Below the pieces are notes generated by a model. It saw only the letters and a program-made list of their open reading frames with translations, searched no databases and had not been told where the DNA came from. This document shows positions 45,738-55,342 of a DNA stretch of 64,000 nucleotides, piece by piece. Each line of letters opens with the position of its first letter. The first letter of the stretch is position 1. Origin of the DNA: Bacillus vallismortis (lineage in GTDB: Bacteria; Bacillota; Bacilli; Bacillales; Bacillaceae); NCBI RefSeq assembly GCF_004116955.1, contig NZ_CP026362.1:3278501-3342500 (forward strand), read 5' to 3'. The position numbers and the translations under genes are program-made.

Positions 45738-46355
45738 GTCATTCGGTTTTAATGCATTGAGTACACTTTTCCCCGTGGACTTCAATTTGTACCATGTCCA
45801 GTCGAATAATTGATTGATTTCATCAATCTGACCGGTGACTTGTCCAGCAGAGGCCATATACTTTTCGCCATTTACAACGGTTACATCCCCGTCTATTTTG
45901 CCTTTAATAATGAGCTTGCCGTTTTTGACAGTCACATCACCTTTGACCGTCTCACCTTCAGGTACGATTACAGTATGATTCTGCACCACAAGATTCGGCT
46001 GCTTGGACACGCTGAAGTTATGGTCATTATGCCAGCTGTTTAAAAACCCCCCGCCCATCAAAATGATGAATACCGCAGCAGCTGCGATAACAGGATGGGT
46101 TCTGAACCATCTTTTCACAGAAGCTCTTTTCTTCTCCTTAGGCAATTTCGCCATGACATTAGCGGTAAAATCCGCAGGGGCTTCGACATGCGATGTGCTC
46201 CGCACGAGCGCTATAGATTTTTCCATCTCATAAAAATGCTTTCTGCATTTCTCGCATGTCTCAAGATGTTCATTTAATACGCGTTCATCTTTCGGAAGGA
46301 TATCTCCATCAAGATGCATATGCATAAGCTGCACAATTTGTTCAGGACAGCTCAT
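45729..46355 (-). CDS. rsiW: Anti-sigma-W factor
   Basis: A 208-residue single-pass membrane protein. The cytoplasmic N-terminal part has the zinc-binding anti-sigma motif HLETCEKCRKHF (residues 30-41). The transmembrane helix is HPVIAAAAVFIILMGGGF (about residues 86-104). The extracellular part is a beta-helix-like repeat (VKGDVTVKNGKLIIKGKIDGDVTVVNG). It holds SigW inactive; envelope stress triggers PrsW and RasP cleavage. Starts 13 bases after sigW, in the same operon. Confidence 0.95.
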   Translation of the reverse strand: MSCPEQIVQLMHMHLDGDILPKDERVLNEHLETCEKCRKHFYEMEKSIALVRSTSHVEAPADFTANVMAKLPKEKKRASVKRWFRTHPVIAAAAVFIILMGGGFLNSWHNDHNFSVSKQPNLVVQNHTVIVPEGETVKGDVTVKNGKLIIKGKIDGDVTVVNGEKYMASAGQVTGQIDEINQLFDWTWYKLKSTGKSVLNALKPNDKE

Positions 46356-46368
46356 TTCATCACCCCAC

Positions 46369-46932
46369 TTAAAGATCCCTTAATTGTTTTCGAAGAGCCT
46401 CTCTCCCTCTGTGAATCCGCGTTTTCACAGTCCCCACAGGAATGTTCAGAATCTCGCCGATTTCAATTAATGAGAGTTCGTCAATATACTTTAATACGAT
46501 TACTGTTCTGTATTTGTCAGGAAGCTTTAAAATTTTCTGTTGAATCGTGTTTGATAGCTCCAGCGACACTATTGCATCTTCTGGCAAAACTCCGTCTGCG
46601 GCGATTTGTGAATACATGGTCAAGCCTTCCGTACCAGCCACCTCTGCATCGAGGTAATAATCCGGCTTCTTTTTGCGAATGCGGTCAATCGTCAAATTGG
46701 TCGCAATTCGATAAAGCCAAGTTGAAAATTTCCGGTTCGTATCAAAACTGTCGATATTAACGTACGCCCTGATGAAAGCCTCCTGTGCAATATCCTCCGC
46801 CTCATGCACATTGCCGAGCATACGGTAGCAAAGCTGATAAATTTTATCCTTGTAAATATCAACGATGTCCGCAAATGCATTTTGGTCGCCTTTTTTGACT
46901 TGCTTAATTCTCTTTTTAATCATCATTTCCAT
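46369..46932 (-). CDS. sigW: ECF sigma factor SigW
   Basis: A 187-residue sigma factor with region 2 (DKIYQLCYRMLGNVHEAEDIAQEAFIRAYVNIDSFD and FSTWLYRIATNLTIDRIR) and region 4 (KLPDKYRTVIVLKYIDELSLIEIGEILNIPVGTVKTRIHRGREALRK). It responds to envelope stress such as bacteriocins, detergents and cell-wall antibiotics, and directs genes for resistance. Its own promoter carries the consensus, so it is autoregulated. Confidence 0.95.
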   Translation of the reverse strand: MEMMIKKRIKQVKKGDQNAFADIVDIYKDKIYQLCYRMLGNVHEAEDIAQEAFIRAYVNIDSFDTNRKFSTWLYRIATNLTIDRIRKKKPDYYLDAEVAGTEGLTMYSQIAADGVLPEDAIVSLELSNTIQQKILKLPDKYRTVIVLKYIDELSLIEIGEILNIPVGTVKTRIHRGREALRKQLRDL

Positions 46933-46968
46933 ATTTATCTAACCTCTGCCTTCACCGGTCTGTATGTA

Positions 46969-46994
46969 TACGAGCTTCGTTTGAAAAGGTTTCA
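46969..46994 (-). promoter_or_regulatory. SigW autoregulatory promoter
   Basis: On the minus strand TGAAAC (46994-46989), 16 bases, CGTA (46972-46969): a perfect match to the SigW consensus upstream of sigW. Confidence 0.9.
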
Positions 46995-47131
46995 ATTTTT
47001 TATAAAATAAGTTTAACAAATTTTTGGCAGGGTGTAGATGGTAATTCGCCAATAAACTACCTTAACATATGATTAAAATTATTATACAGACTGAACAGTT
47101 AGAAGTTGGAATAATCATCACAAAAGAAAAA

Positions 47132-47156
47132 AGACACCTTTTGGTCAAAGGTGTCT
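47132..47156 (-). terminator. Terminator of the tRNA cluster
   Basis: AGACACCTTT / AAAGGTGTCT arms, followed by TTTTTTCTTTT on the minus strand, right after tRNA-Gln. Confidence 0.9.
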
Positions 47157-47161
47157 GTGAC

Positions 47162-47232
47162 TGGGCTAGCTGGATTCGAACCAACGCATGACGGAGTCAA
47201 AGTCCGTTGCCTTACCGCTTGGCTATAGCCCA
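47162..47232 (-). tRNA. tRNA-Gln (UUG)
   Basis: A 71-base cloverleaf with acceptor arms TGGGCTA / TAGCCCA, anticodon TTG in CTTTGAC, and the TTCGAAT T-loop. The CCA end is not encoded. Last gene of the five-tRNA transcript. Confidence 0.95.
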
Positions 47233-47236
47233 ATAA

Positions 47237-47321
47237 TGGTGGAGGGGGGCAGATTCGAACTGCCGAACCCTGAGGGAGCGGATTTACAGTCCGCCGCGTT
47301 TAGCCACTTCGCTACCCCTCC
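47237..47321 (-). tRNA. tRNA-Tyr (GUA)
   Basis: An 85-base gene including an encoded CCA. Acceptor GGAGGGG, anticodon GTA in CTGTAAA, and the long variable arm CTCCCTCAGGG of bacterial class II tRNAs. Confidence 0.95.
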
Positions 47322-47343
47322 ACATAAAATTTTGAAAAAACAG

Positions 47344-47416
<73 letters not shown>

Positions 47417-47420
47417 AAGA

Positions 47421-47496
47421 TGGTGGAGGATGACGGGCTCGAACCGCCGACCCTCTGCTTGTAAGGCAGATGCTCTCCCAGCTGAGCTAATCCTCC
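47421..47496 (-). tRNA. tRNA-Val (UAC)
   Basis: A 76-base gene with encoded CCA. Acceptor GGAGGAT, anticodon TAC in CTTACAA, D-arm GCTCAGCTGGGAGAGC, T-loop TTCGAGC. Confidence 0.95.
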
Positions 47497-47499
47497 AAA

Positions 47500-47574
47500 T
47501 GGTGACCCGTACGGGATTCGAACCCGTGTTACCGCCGTGAAAGGGCGGTGTCTTAACCGCTTGACCAACGGGCC
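47500..47574 (-). tRNA. tRNA-Glu (UUC)
   Basis: A 75-base gene with encoded CCA. Acceptor GGCCCGT, anticodon TTC in CTTTCAC, T-loop TTCGAAT. First of the five tRNA genes in the direction of transcription. Confidence 0.95.
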
Positions 47575-47755
47575 GTTTGTGTTCTCGTCGAGCTGACAAA
47601 AGTTATTATATACAGGTTGACCTCCATTTGTAAAGAGAAAAATTGAATTTTTTATTTTCAAACTTTTTAACCCCTTTTTTAAGTGAAAAAGCCTACCAAC
47701 ATTAGTCATTTATTTTATGATAGAAATAAGCGAATCCGAGGGAGGAGTAACCAAA

Positions 47756-48211
47756 ATGATTCTAGTCAGTTCTTGTCTTGGCGGCATTGAATGCAGATAC
47801 AACGGCTCTCACGCCGCATCAGAGAAAATCAGAAAACTAGTCGATGAAAAGAAAGCAGTCATGGCTTGCCCTGAGCTTCTCGGCGGCTTCTGCACGCCCC
47901 GTGAGCCTGCAGAAATCATCGGAGGCACTGGCGAGGATGTACTCAATGGAACCGCGAAAATCATGACGGCTTCAGGAGAAGATGTAACAGAATTATATAT
48001 GAAAGGCGCCGCTAAAACATTAGCTTACGCAAGAGAAATCAATGCTTCTGCCGTCATATTAAAAGAAAACAGTCCGTCATGCGGAAGCAATTTTATTTAT
48101 AATGGCACATTCTCTGGCAGAAAAATCGCCGGCAGGGGAGTGACCGCCGCACTATTAATACAAGCAGGCTACCGCGTCATTTCAGAAAATCAGCTAGACG
48201 ACATATTGTAA
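47756..48211 (+). CDS. ybbK: DUF523 family cysteine-rich protein YbbK
   Basis: A 151-residue cytoplasmic protein of the DUF523 family, with three conserved cysteine sites: SSCLGGIECRYNG at the N terminus, ACPELLGGFCTPR near residue 45, and KENSPSCGS near 105. Such spacing suggests a metal or iron-sulfur centre. The ATG at 47756 has GGGAGGAG upstream; the longer frame starts before that site. It is followed by ybbJ 12 bases later. Function not established; the fold and cysteines are family facts, the cluster is inference. Confidence 0.85.
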   Translation: MILVSSCLGGIECRYNGSHAASEKIRKLVDEKKAVMACPELLGGFCTPREPAEIIGGTGEDVLNGTAKIMTASGEDVTELYMKGAAKTLAYAREINASAVILKENSPSCGSNFIYNGTFSGRKIAGRGVTAALLIQAGYRVISENQLDDIL

Positions 48212-48223
48212 GGAGGCCGCTAC

Positions 48224-48706
48224 ATGACTCTAGACATATCTTTATCATTCTATAAACCTGAACATTTGCAGGAACTTCAATCATTCACGTTAAACAACGA
48301 TGACAAACGCTTTACCTCTCTTCCCAAAGAGGTGCTGACTCAGACCTTAGGCGTAAAAGACCGATATCCGGTTGTCATTCTAAAAAACGATCTGCCGGTC
48401 GGCTTTTTCATTCTATATACGTCAAAAGAAACGCTTGCTCCCTATACTAACAATCCATTTGCTTTACTGCTCAGTTCCCTGTCAGTAAACGCTGCACATC
48501 ATGGAAAAGGCTATGCAAAAAAAGCAATGCTTCAGCTACCCTCGTTTGTGAGCGGTTATTTTCCATGGTGTGATGAAATCATTTTGGCCGTCAATTACCT
48601 AAACACACGCGCAAAACAACTTTACATGAAAAGCGGATTCCTGGATAAAGGAAGGAGGAGAATCGGGCCGCTAGGAGAACAGCTGATTCTTCATTATTTC
48701 TTATAG
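48224..48706 (+). CDS. ybbJ: GNAT-family acetyltransferase YbbJ
   Basis: A 160-residue acetyltransferase. The acetyl-CoA-binding segment is LLSSLSVNAAHHGKGYAKKAMLQL (residues about 82-105, Q/HxxGxG/A pattern as HHGKGYA). The final VNYLNTRAKQLYMKSGFLDKG has the usual GNAT tyrosine region. AAGGAGG lies before the ATG. Substrate unknown. Same transcript as ybbK. Confidence 0.85.
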   Translation: MTLDISLSFYKPEHLQELQSFTLNNDDKRFTSLPKEVLTQTLGVKDRYPVVILKNDLPVGFFILYTSKETLAPYTNNPFALLLSSLSVNAAHHGKGYAKKAMLQLPSFVSGYFPWCDEIILAVNYLNTRAKQLYMKSGFLDKGRRRIGPLGEQLILHYFL

Positions 48707-48744
48707 TCTCAGATGAAATAAAATTTCAAAAATAAAAAACAGAG

Positions 48745-48774
48745 TTGAAATACAATGACAGAAATGAATATACT
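48745..48774 (+). promoter_or_regulatory. SigA-type promoter of the mur/nag operon
   Basis: TTGAAA (48745-48750), 18 bases, TATACT (48769-48774). The sequence TTGAAATACA occurs at the -35 and again at about +1 (48780-48789), which may form part of an operator for MurR. Confidence 0.65.
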
Positions 48775-48814
48775 GAATATTGAAATACATTATATTGAAA
48801 CAGGGGGCATCCTC

Positions 48815-49732
48815 ATGTCAGAACCATTAAACCTTCACCGTCTCACAACGGAATCACGCAATAGCCAAACAGCTGACATCCATAAAGCAAACACACTCGG
48901 CATCCTCAAAATGATCAACAACGAAGATTTGAAAGTCGCAGCCGCCGTTCAGCAGGTTCTCCCCAAAATCAAAACAGCTGTAGACTGCGCCTGCGACTCG
49001 TTTCAAAATGGGGCCCGGCTCATATACACAGGCGCCGGCACAAGCGGCAGACTCGGTGTCATGGATGCTGTTGAATGTCCTCCCACCTTTAGCGTAAGCC
49101 CAGATCAGGTCATTGGAATCATGGCTGGAGGCTCCGAAGCATTTTTGCAGGCAGCAGAGGGCATTGAAGACAGTGAAGAAGCAGGAGCCGAAGATTTAAA
49201 AAACATACAGCTTACATCAAACGATACCGTCATTGCCATCGCAGCAAGCGGCCGCACACCTTATGCCGCAGGCGCCCTCACATACGCCCGTAAAGTCGGA
49301 GCACATACCATCGCCCTTACCAGTAATGAAAATTCCGCCATCAGCAAGGAAGCTGATCACAGCATTGAGGTTGTCGTCGGACCTGAGGCTATAACCGGAT
49401 CAACACGTATGAAAGCCGCATCTGCTCATAAAATGATTCTAAACATGATATCCACCGCTGTCATGGTCAAAATCGGCAAGGTTTACGAAAACTTGATGGT
49501 AGACGTCAACGTCAGCAACAAAAAACTAAAAGAACGCGCCATCAGCATCATCCAAAGCCTTACAAATGCTTCATACGACACAGCCAGACAAACTCTGGAA
49601 CAAGCCGATCATCACGTCAAAACGGCAATCGTCATGCTCAAAACAAGCACAGATCAGGAGCAAGCTAAAATATTACTAGATGAAGCAAACGGTTTTATAG
49701 ACAAAGCTATCGAAAATCACCATTCAGGATAA
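48815..49732 (+). CDS. murQ: N-acetylmuramic acid-6-phosphate etherase
   Basis: A 305-residue cytoplasmic SIS-domain enzyme that splits the lactyl ether of MurNAc-6-phosphate to give GlcNAc-6-phosphate and lactate. Motifs: [22 protein letters not shown] (residues 68-90; the SIS phosphosugar site with the acid E of MDAVE) and [17 protein letters not shown] chose the ATG at 48815, which follows AGGGGGC at normal distance; the 20 residues upstream in the open frame overlap the promoter. First gene of the MurNAc recycling operon. Confidence 0.95.
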   Translation: MSEPLNLHRLTTESRNSQTADIHKANTLGILKMINNEDLKVAAAVQQVLPKIKTAVDCACDSFQNGARLIYTGAGTSGRLGVMDAVECPPTFSVSPDQVIGIMAGGSEAFLQAAEGIEDSEEAGAEDLKNIQLTSNDTVIAIAASGRTPYAAGALTYARKVGAHTIALTSNENSAISKEADHSIEVVVGPEAITGSTRMKAASAHKMILNMISTAVMVKIGKVYENLMVDVNVSNKKLKERAISIIQSLTNASYDTARQTLEQADHHVKTAIVMLKTSTDQEQAKILLDEANGFIDKAIENHHSG

Positions 49733-49745
49733 GGAGAGAACGAGC

Positions 49746-50597
49746 ATGGCAACAGGCGGTATAGCGATCATCCAATCAATGAAGCACAAGCTCCCTCCAT
49801 CGGAGCGTAAACTTGCGGATTACATCCTAACTCATCCCCACAAAGCAATCGAAAGCACTGTCAGCGAAATCAGCGTCTTAGCCAATTCAAGTGACGCTGC
49901 CGTCATCAGGCTCTGCAAATCACTCGGACTAAAGGGCTTTCAAGATTTAAAAATGAGAGTGGCAGGCGATCTGGCAAAGCCTGCTACTCAAGGCTACCGG
50001 GACATTTCGCCCCACGAACCGCTGTCCTCCATTTCTGAAAAAGCGGCCGGCAATGCCATCCAGGCCATTCAGGATACTTCAGACCTGATGGACTACAAAA
50101 AGCTGGAACAAGCGGTGTCTCTGCTTCTCAAAGCTCATACCGTGCATTTTATCGGCCTCGGGGCTTCCGGCATTGTCGCTAAGGACGCCCAGCAAAAGTG
50201 GCTTCGGATTCATAAACAAGCAACCGCGTTCACAGACACTCACCTTGTGGCATCATTAATCGCAAATGCAGATAAGGATGATATCGCATTCGCCATTTCG
50301 TTTTCAGGAGAGACCCAGGAAATCATTGAATTGCTCACGATGGCTAAGAAAAAAGGCATCAAAACGATCAGCCTCACACAATTCAGTCAGACATCCGTCT
50401 CCGCGCTGGCTGATGTCCCATTGCACACAGCATATTCCAACGAAGCCCTGATTCGAAGTGCAGCCACTTCCTCCCGCCTCGCCCAGCTTTTTATGATTGA
50501 TGTTTTGTTTTTAGGCATGGCGGCTGAGCGGTACGAAGAAACAACCGGCTATATCGATAAAACAAGAGCAGCCATACAATCTTTGAGAAAAAAATAA
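49746..50597 (+). CDS. murR: RpiR-family repressor of the MurNAc operon
   Basis: A 283-residue regulator with an N-terminal RpiR helix-turn-helix (residues 5-80: PPSERKLADYILTHPHKAIESTVSEISVLANSSDAAVIRLCKSLGLKGFQDLK) and a C-terminal SIS domain (about 110-270: HFIGLGASGIVAKDAQQKW, FSGETQEIIELL) that senses a phosphosugar, in E. coli MurR MurNAc-6-phosphate. GGAGAG lies before the ATG, 13 bases after murQ. Confidence 0.9.
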   Translation: MATGGIAIIQSMKHKLPPSERKLADYILTHPHKAIESTVSEISVLANSSDAAVIRLCKSLGLKGFQDLKMRVAGDLAKPATQGYRDISPHEPLSSISEKAAGNAIQAIQDTSDLMDYKKLEQAVSLLLKAHTVHFIGLGASGIVAKDAQQKWLRIHKQATAFTDTHLVASLIANADKDDIAFAISFSGETQEIIELLTMAKKKGIKTISLTQFSQTSVSALADVPLHTAYSNEALIRSAATSSRLAQLFMIDVLFLGMAAERYEETTGYIDKTRAAIQSLRKK

Positions 50598-50622
50598 GGC
50601 AGCTAGAAGAGGAGGGGTTTTG

Positions 50623-51990
50623 ATGAGCAAAGAAAAGAACTACCATCATCTCGCAAAGAAAATCCTTGAGCTATGCGGAGGAACGGGCAATATTTCCTCG
50701 TATACGCATTGCATGACGCGTCTGCGTATTACGCCTTACGACAAAAGCAAAGCAGATGCCCATGCTTTAAGAGAGCTTGACGGCGTATTGGGTGTCGTTG
50801 AAGCTGAAACCTTACAAATCATTCTCGGAACCGGAGTCGTCAATCATGTCTCAGCCGCTTTCTCGAAGCTCGTGTCAGCTGGAGAAGGTGTGGACGTCAA
50901 AGATGCAGCAGCCAAAAAGAAAGCCGACATAAACCGAAAAAACGCCACTCCTTTTAAACGTTTCTTACGTAAAATGGCCAGCATCTTCATCCCTCTTATT
51001 CCCGCACTCGTCGCTTCCGGTTTAATTACCGGGATTACCAAGGCAATCATTCAAGCCGGCTGGCTCTCTGCAGAATCACAAGTCGCTGTTATCCTGACAG
51101 TCATCGGCTCAGGGTTGTTCACTTATCTCGGCATTCTTGTCGGCATTAACGCATCGAAAGAATTTGGCGGGACACCCGCTCTTGGAGCTCTGGCAGGGAT
51201 CTTGATTATGAATCCGGAGATCGCAAAGATCAGTTTATTCGGAGAACAGCTTCTTCCGGGCAGGGGAGGTCTGATCGGAGTTCTTTTCGCAGCCATATTC
51301 ATTGCTTACACTGAACAAAGTATCCGCCGTTTTATTCCTCAATCACTTGATATCATTGTCACCCCAACCGTTTCACTGTTAATCACCGGAATCGTAACAT
51401 ATGTCGTATTTATGCCTTTAGGCGGCTTCATTTCTGATGCTATTACAGACGGTCTTCTGTCCATCTTGGATATCGGCGGCATCGCTGCAGGCTTTATTCT
51501 GGGCGCTACCTTTCTTCCCCTCGTCGTGACCGGACTGCATCAAGGCTTGACGCCTGTGCACATGGAACTGATCCATTCAATCGGAAATGATCCTCTGCTC
51601 CCTATTTTGGCTATGGGAGGCGCGGGACAGGTAGGCGCGGCCTTTGCCATCTTTGTCAAAACGAAAAAAACAACATTGAGAAAAGCGATCGCCGGAGGAC
51701 TGCCTTCGGGGCTGCTCGGCATTGGTGAACCGCTGATCTTCGGGGTCACGCTGCCACTTGGACGCCCGTTTCTAACAGCCTGCTTAGGAGCCGGAATCGG
51801 CGGCGCCTTTCAAGCTTATTTTCAGATAGCTACCATTGCGATTGGTGTCTCCGGACTGCCGCTTTCCTTTCTCGTCCTATCTTCGCAAATCATTCTGTAT
51901 ATCATCGGACTCTTTATTTCCTACACGGCCGGCTTTTTATTAACGTTTGCGTTTGGCTATAAAGATGAAATGGCTTCTCAGTTCGATTAA
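50623..51990 (+). CDS. murP: MurNAc-specific phosphotransferase EIIBC component
   Basis: A 455-residue PTS permease. The EIIB domain (1-90) has the phosphocysteine in SSYTHCMTRLRI (about residue 27). The EIIC domain (about 110-455) has ten helices with the sugar-binding GIGEPLIFGVTLPLGRPF. It lacks a fused EIIA, as in E. coli MurP. It imports and phosphorylates MurNAc released outside. The ATG at 50623 has GGAGG upstream; a TTG right before it is poorly spaced. Confidence 0.9.
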   Translation: MSKEKNYHHLAKKILELCGGTGNISSYTHCMTRLRITPYDKSKADAHALRELDGVLGVVEAETLQIILGTGVVNHVSAAFSKLVSAGEGVDVKDAAAKKKADINRKNATPFKRFLRKMASIFIPLIPALVASGLITGITKAIIQAGWLSAESQVAVILTVIGSGLFTYLGILVGINASKEFGGTPALGALAGILIMNPEIAKISLFGEQLLPGRGGLIGVLFAAIFIAYTEQSIRRFIPQSLDIIVTPTVSLLITGIVTYVVFMPLGGFISDAITDGLLSILDIGGIAAGFILGATFLPLVVTGLHQGLTPVHMELIHSIGNDPLLPILAMGGAGQVGAAFAIFVKTKKTTLRKAIAGGLPSGLLGIGEPLIFGVTLPLGRPFLTACLGAGIGGAFQAYFQIATIAIGVSGLPLSFLVLSSQIILYIIGLFISYTAGFLLTFAFGYKDEMASQFD

Positions 51991-52046
51991 ATAGTTTCTG
52001 TTTTAGGGATAGTAAACAGGATAAACGCAAGGAAAGGAGCAAACCT

Positions 52047-53372
52047 ATGAAAACAAAGACACTTTCCTTATTCAGTGCCATATTCATTCTATCTATACTG
52101 GCGCCCAACGAAACCATCGCGCAAACAGCAGATAACCAGATTGAGCCGAAAACCATCAATGCAGAAATTGCACAATTCTCGTCGAAGAAACTAAGGAAGG
52201 TTGATCGGATGATAGAACGCGATGTTGAAGCAGGATTTCCTGGCGCTGTTCTTGTCATCGTGAAGGACGGCCGCGTCATTAAAAAAGAAGCGTACGGCTA
52301 CAGTAAAAAGTACGAAGAATCAGAGCTGTTGCGCCGTCCGGTTAAAATGAGAACCCGCACGATGTTTGACTTAGCCTCAAATACGAAAATGTACGCAACT
52401 AATTTCGCATTGCAGCGTTTAGTCAGCCAAGGAAAGCTCGACGTCTATGAAATGGTTTCTGCATATTTGCCTGATTTCAAAGATCAGCCAGGAGACCTTA
52501 TGAAAGGAAAAGACAAGATTCGTGTCATTGATGTTCTCCAGCACCAATCAGGGCTCCCCGCAAGCTTTTACTTTTACACGCCGGAAAAAGCCGGTATGTA
52601 CTTTTCTCAGGAGCGGGACAAAACAATTAAATATCTGTCGAAAATTCCGCTCGATTATCAAACAGGGACAAAACACGTATACAGTGACATCGGATACATG
52701 ATCCTCGGCTGTATTGTCGAAAAGCTCACCGAAAAACCGCTTGATGTCTACGCTGAGCAAGAACTTTACAGACCGTTGGGACTCAAACATACCTTATACA
52801 ATCCGTTGCAAAAAGGCTTCAAACCGAAGCAGTTCGCAGCGACTGAACGTATGGGCAACACGCGGGACGGCGTTATTCATTTCCCTAACATCCGCACAAA
52901 CACGCTGCAAGGAGAAGTGCACGACGAAAAAGCGTTTTACTCAATGGGAGGCGTGTCCGGCCATGCTGGATTGTTCTCAAATGCTGATGATATGGCTATT
53001 CTGCTGCAGGTCATGTTAAACAAAGGATCATACCGAAACGTTTCTTTATTTGATCAGTACACAGCCGACCTGTTTACAGCCCCTTCAGCAACAGATCCAA
53101 CATACGCTCTTGGCTGGCGGCGAAACGGAAATAAAAGCATGGAATGGATGTTTGGCCCTTACGCCAGCGAACATGCTTATGGACATACCGGATGGACAGG
53201 GACAGTTACAATCATTGATCCTACTTACAATTTAGGCATCGCATTGTTAACAAACAAAAAGCATTCACCAGTTGCTGATCCAGAGGAAAATCCAAATGGG
53301 TTTGAGGGCGATCAATTTCCAACAGGCAGTTATGGAAGCGTCATTACCGCGATCTATAAAGCGATGGAATGA
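52047..53372 (+). CDS. amiE: Exported N-acetylmuramoyl-L-alanine amidase AmiE (YbbE)
   Basis: A 441-residue protein with a Sec signal peptide (LSLFSAIFILSILAPNETIA). The serine beta-lactamase-like fold has SNTK in DLASNTKMYA (residues about 108-116), the second motif in YSDIGYM and a late HTGWTG. In B. subtilis the product removes peptide stems from MurNAc so that NagZ can act on the muropeptide. AAGGAG precedes the ATG. In the same operon between murP and nagZ. Confidence 0.85.
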   Translation: MKTKTLSLFSAIFILSILAPNETIAQTADNQIEPKTINAEIAQFSSKKLRKVDRMIERDVEAGFPGAVLVIVKDGRVIKKEAYGYSKKYEESELLRRPVKMRTRTMFDLASNTKMYATNFALQRLVSQGKLDVYEMVSAYLPDFKDQPGDLMKGKDKIRVIDVLQHQSGLPASFYFYTPEKAGMYFSQERDKTIKYLSKIPLDYQTGTKHVYSDIGYMILGCIVEKLTEKPLDVYAEQELYRPLGLKHTLYNPLQKGFKPKQFAATERMGNTRDGVIHFPNIRTNTLQGEVHDEKAFYSMGGVSGHAGLFSNADDMAILLQVMLNKGSYRNVSLFDQYTADLFTAPSATDPTYALGWRRNGNKSMEWMFGPYASEHAYGHTGWTGTVTIIDPTYNLGIALLTNKKHSPVADPEENPNGFEGDQFPTGSYGSVITAIYKAME

Positions 53373-53400
53373 ATGATTCGACGATAGGAGGAAGCTTTCT

Positions 53401-55329
53401 ATGAAAACCGTATTTCCGCTTATCCTTTCAACCGTTCTCTTTCTATCATGTTTTCTCGGCGTCAGCCAGACAATAGCTGCTTCAGCCAGCAGCTCAGCTG
53501 ACGCCAAGCAGCTTGTCAATCGCATGACGTTAGATGAAAAACTCGGCCAGATGTTGATGCCGGATTTTAGAAATTGGCAAAAAGAAGGCGTTTCTTCTCC
53601 TCAAGCCTTTACAGAAATGAATGAAGAAGTCGCTAGTCTTATCAACAAATATCATTTCGGCGGCGTGATCCTTTTTGCAGAAAACGTAAAAACAACAAAG
53701 CAAACCGTTCAATTGACAGACGCTTACCAAAGGGCCAGCCCCAACATCCCGCTCATTCTGAGTATTGATCAGGAAGGCGGCATTGTTACGAGATTAGGGG
53801 AGGGGACTAATTTCCCGGGGAATATGGCACTGGGTGCTGCCAGAAGCAGAATCAATGCCTACCAGACTGGCACCATCATTGGGAAAGAGCTTTCTGCCTT
53901 AGGCATTAATACAAATTTCAGCCCTGTCATGGACATTAATAATAATCCTGATAATCCGGTGATTGGCGTACGGTCATTCAGCTCGAATCGGAACCTGACA
54001 GCACGACTCGGTTTATATACGATGAAAGGGCTGCAGCGGCAAGATATCGCCTCTGCCCTCAAACATTTCCCGGGACATGGAGACACGGACGTTGACAGCC
54101 ATTACGGACTGCCTCTTGTTTCCCATAGTCAAGAACGCCTTCGTGAGATCGAGCTCTATCCCTTTCAAAGAGCTATTGATGCCGGTGCTGATATGGTGAT
54201 GACAGCTCACGTTCAATTTCCTGCCTTTGATGACACCACGTACAAAAGCAAACTCGATGGATCGGACATTCTGGTTCCGGCGACACTCTCGAAAAAGGTG
54301 ATGACCGGTCTTCTTCGTCAGGAAATGGGCTTTGACGGCGTCATCGTTACCGATGCCCTCAATATGAAAGCAATCGCAGATCATTTCGGCCAGGAAGAGG
54401 CTGTGGTCATGGCTGTAAAAGCGGGCGTCGATATTGCCTTAATGCCCGCCTCAGTTACTTCTCTGAAAGAAGAACAGAAATTCGCACGTGTTATTCAAGC
54501 GTTAAAAGAAACAGTGAAAAACGGAGACATTCCTGAACTTCAAATCAACAAATCAGTTGAAAGAATCATTTCCCTGAAAATAAAACGCGGTATGTATCCA
54601 GCTCGAAACGATGACAGCATAAAAGAAAAAATAGACAAAGCCCAGAAAATCGTAGGAAGTAAACATCACCTGAAAGCGGAGAAAAAAATAGCTGAAAAAG
54701 CAGTGACCGTATTAAAAAATGAACAGCACACCTTGCCGTTCAAGCCTAAAAAAGACAGCCGGATCTTAATTGTCGCGCCTTACGAAGAACAAACGGCTTC
54801 GATTGAACAAACCATTCACGATCTCGTCAAGCGAAAGAAAATCAAACCCGTGTCCCTCAGCAAAATGAATTTTGCCAACCAAGTATTTAATGCCGAGCAT
54901 GAAAAACAAGTAAAAGAGGCTGATTATATCATAACCGGATCTTATGTCGTGAAAAATGACCCTGTCGTCAACGACGGTGTCATCGACGACACCATATCGG
55001 ATTCAAGCAAATGGTCCACCGTATTTCCGAGAGCTGTCATGAAGACTGCACTGCAGCACAACAAACCATTTGTCTTAATGAGCCTGCGCAACCCATATGA
55101 TGCAGCCAATTTTGAAGAATCTAAGGCGCTCATAGCTGTCTATGGATTTAAAGGGTACGCGAATGGCCGTTATCTACAACCCAATATTCCCGCCGGAGTT
55201 ATGGCGATATTCGGCCAGGCAAAACCTAAAGGCACACTTCCAGTCGACATTCCGTCAGTCACGAAACCGGGAGACATCCTGTATCCATATGGCTACGGTT
55301 TAAATATCAAAACGGGAAAACCGCTCTAA
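53401..55329 (+). CDS. nagZ: Secreted beta-N-acetylglucosaminidase NagZ
   Basis: A 642-residue exported family 3 glycosidase. Signal peptide [24 protein letters not shown]. The (beta/alpha)8 domain has [25 protein letters not shown] (the His-Asp acid/base dyad), and [10 protein letters not shown] with the nucleophile Asp. A second alpha/beta domain (about residues 420-642) is found in Gram-positive NagZ only. It removes GlcNAc from wall fragments. GGAGG lies before the ATG, immediately after amiE. Confidence 0.95.
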   Translation: MKTVFPLILSTVLFLSCFLGVSQTIAASASSSADAKQLVNRMTLDEKLGQMLMPDFRNWQKEGVSSPQAFTEMNEEVASLINKYHFGGVILFAENVKTTKQTVQLTDAYQRASPNIPLILSIDQEGGIVTRLGEGTNFPGNMALGAARSRINAYQTGTIIGKELSALGINTNFSPVMDINNNPDNPVIGVRSFSSNRNLTARLGLYTMKGLQRQDIASALKHFPGHGDTDVDSHYGLPLVSHSQERLREIELYPFQRAIDAGADMVMTAHVQFPAFDDTTYKSKLDGSDILVPATLSKKVMTGLLRQEMGFDGVIVTDALNMKAIADHFGQEEAVVMAVKAGVDIALMPASVTSLKEEQKFARVIQALKETVKNGDIPELQINKSVERIISLKIKRGMYPARNDDSIKEKIDKAQKIVGSKHHLKAEKKIAEKAVTVLKNEQHTLPFKPKKDSRILIVAPYEEQTASIEQTIHDLVKRKKIKPVSLSKMNFANQVFNAEHEKQVKEADYIITGSYVVKNDPVVNDGVIDDTISDSSKWSTVFPRAVMKTALQHNKPFVLMSLRNPYDAANFEESKALIAVYGFKGYANGRYLQPNIPAGVMAIFGQAKPKGTLPVDIPSVTKPGDILYPYGYGLNIKTGKPL

Positions 55330-55342
55330 TAAGGAGGGACAC

